A DNA stretch of 64,000 nucleotides from the NCBI GenBank assembly GCA_022885665.1, contig JAGQDJ010000260.1, forward strand, positions 2,232,001-2,296,000, written 5' to 3'. The notes beneath the pieces are model-generated. The model was not told the DNA's origin. It worked only from the letters and a program-made list of their open reading frames with translations, and made no database searches. Source of the stretch: Triops longicaudatus (taxonomy: Eukaryota; Arthropoda; Branchiopoda; Notostraca; Triopsidae). Each line of letters starts with the position of its first letter. The first letter of the stretch is position 1. A program made the translations under genes and the position numbers. This document shows positions 62,907 to 64,000 of the stretch, piece by piece.

Positions 62907-64000
62907 TACCCTGGTCATGCTCTGCAACGGGGCTTCACAACTCAGTTCCAAGTCAGTGACTAAGAGTTGAATACAATGTCCGACGACACTATCCAATTTC
63001 GGGAACAAAGAAAAAAGGAAATTGGAAAAAGTGAAAAAGTCTGTGTAAGCTTATATTTAAAGTAAGACATTCGTACTTTCCAAACATGTCTTGTTCCGAT
63101 TGTAGAGAGATTTCTCCTGACAAAGAGGGCTCGACTTTTTCTTTAATTTTCAACTCGAGTTGAGACGTTGTTTCCATACAGTACTCCGCGGTAGTTAAGA
63201 CGCTATTGAACGAATGGAAGCGAAAAAGTGTGCGTAGAAGAAAAACGGACTTAGGATTGGCGACACCAATTTTATGCAACGAAACATACCAACAGATGTT
63301 GCCAATTTCTTCCACATTTAATTTGACATTCCCGCTGTCACCCTCCTTCAACAGATACTGGAAATTCTGGATAATATTTGCAGTCGTGATGAGCTCTCGT
63401 GAAATTCCCAGACCAGACATGGTTGACGAGCTAAACGAAAAACACATTATACATTGTTCAGATTGGGAAGCCTTGCGTTACCGAGGCAATTTAGCCTGCA
63501 ATACCCGAGTTGCGTACTCTCTCAAATATTTTTCAAAAAGTTTGCTCAGTGACACCAAAGTGGCACCTTGTGTTAGTTGTGCGCATTGAGTAAGAATATT
63601 CTTATACGCGACGAACAAATCTGCGCAAGATGGGAGTAGTGATGCCGATTCTCCCGCGTTCCCACCAGCGTAAGTTGGAACGTTCGTCGCGTCTTTTACG
63701 AACTGTTCAATCAGTTCATTCAATTTCCTACGTCAAGTAAAGCAACGATTAGAAATTTTTACATATCAAGCCAATACACCACGGGAAATACCTGAAAGCC
63801 ATATCTTAAAAAAGCGAAATAATATAGTTAATAGAATTGAGTACTACGTTGAAATAAACTTTGAGTTAAGAAAAAAAAAAAACGCTTACTTGTCTTGACT
63901 AGTCACGAGGACGTGTAAAAACGGCCGAAAACACACGCTTATTAGTCCTTTAAACTCAATAGGTTGATCGGTGACGTTTGCTTCACTGGACGGGATTTCT
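61494..64000 (-). CDS. VPS53: VPS53, GARP/EARP tethering complex subunit, 3' part (5' end outside window)
   Basis: Exons on the minus strand: 64000-63890 (continues beyond the window), 63727-63482, 63430-63290, 63202-63077, 62988-62910, 62765-62617, 62556-62401, 61888-61732, 61676-61494 (stop TAA). Phases chain. VPS53 works with VPS51, VPS52 and VPS54 (GARP) or VPS50 (EARP) to tether endosome-derived vesicles at the trans-Golgi or recycling endosomes. Family signatures in order: FKGLISVCFRPFLHVLV, LFEKYLREYATRVLQAKLPR, LTTAEYCMETTSQLELKIKE, VGDQSPYVTAL, STRKYFTQYC, LFKCKPLGVLGAEQLLLDVH, SYTKVVSKGMTRIELMLK and the terminal ESSRIRKLEKLIRKRL. The visible part is about 448 residues, the C-terminal half or more of a family usually 700-830 aa long. 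It is convergent with the gene at 60098. Confidence 0.95.
62876..62904. repeat. 29-bp poly(A) run (poly(T) on the VPS53 strand) at a splice donor
   Basis: An uninterrupted run of 29 A on the plus strand. On the VPS53 strand it is the T run that starts inside the GTAAGT donor of the exon ending at 62910. Confidence 0.9.

Noticed and set aside
1..64000. CRISPR arrays, bacterial operons, prophage or integrated virus
   Set aside because: No regularly spaced repeats, no Shine-Dalgarno-led gene series, and no polymerase, integrase or capsid-like frames were seen. All supported genes are spliced animal genes.

Overview
The window is eukaryotic nuclear DNA from an animal: AT-rich, with many short coding exons bounded by GT..AG introns (45 bp to about 2.3 kb), and every large gene is a recognisable metazoan family. 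Plexin, p190 RhoGAP, BTBD7 and a RapGAP-BTB-BACK protein point to Metazoa. I lean towards a protostome, perhaps an arthropod, because of the BTB-BACK protein and TTAGG-like motifs in spacer DNA, but this placement is weak. I rebuilt the genes by hand from reading frame, splice sites, phase and remembered family conservation; no search or transcript data were used.

Layout: (1) 2-2540 +, 3' part of a protein joining a Rap-GAP catalytic domain to BTB and BACK domains; (2) 19908-3757 -, complete 18-exon plexin, 1947 aa; (3) 19909-25246, long gene-poor spacer; (4) 25247-27017 +, complete 9-exon NPRL2; (5) 29980-27518 -, complete ALKBH8 (RRM, AlkB, methyltransferase), convergent with NPRL2; (6) 30971-35754 +, complete BTBD7-type protein; (7) 37907-50812 +, complete 21-exon p190 RhoGAP, 1713 aa; (8) 52531-56934 +, complete PSMD2 (proteasome Rpn1), 899 aa; (9) 60098-61121 +, a 229-aa secreted or membrane protein I cannot assign; (10) 64000-61494 -, 3' part of VPS53.

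The genes do not form a pathway or an operon. Three act on small GTPases or their signalling (RapGAP-BTB, plexin, p190 RhoGAP). The others serve nutrient sensing by TORC1 (NPRL2), tRNA wobble modification (ALKBH8), protein degradation (PSMD2) and retrograde vesicle tethering (VPS53). All splice phases chain without frameshift, so I see no broken gene. Points worth a second look are the RapGAP-BTB-BACK architecture, the unassigned cysteine-bearing protein at 60098, a 45-bp intron that preserves the reading frame inside ALKBH8, several tRNA-derived SINE-like pieces, and diverged short duplications in spacers and introns.
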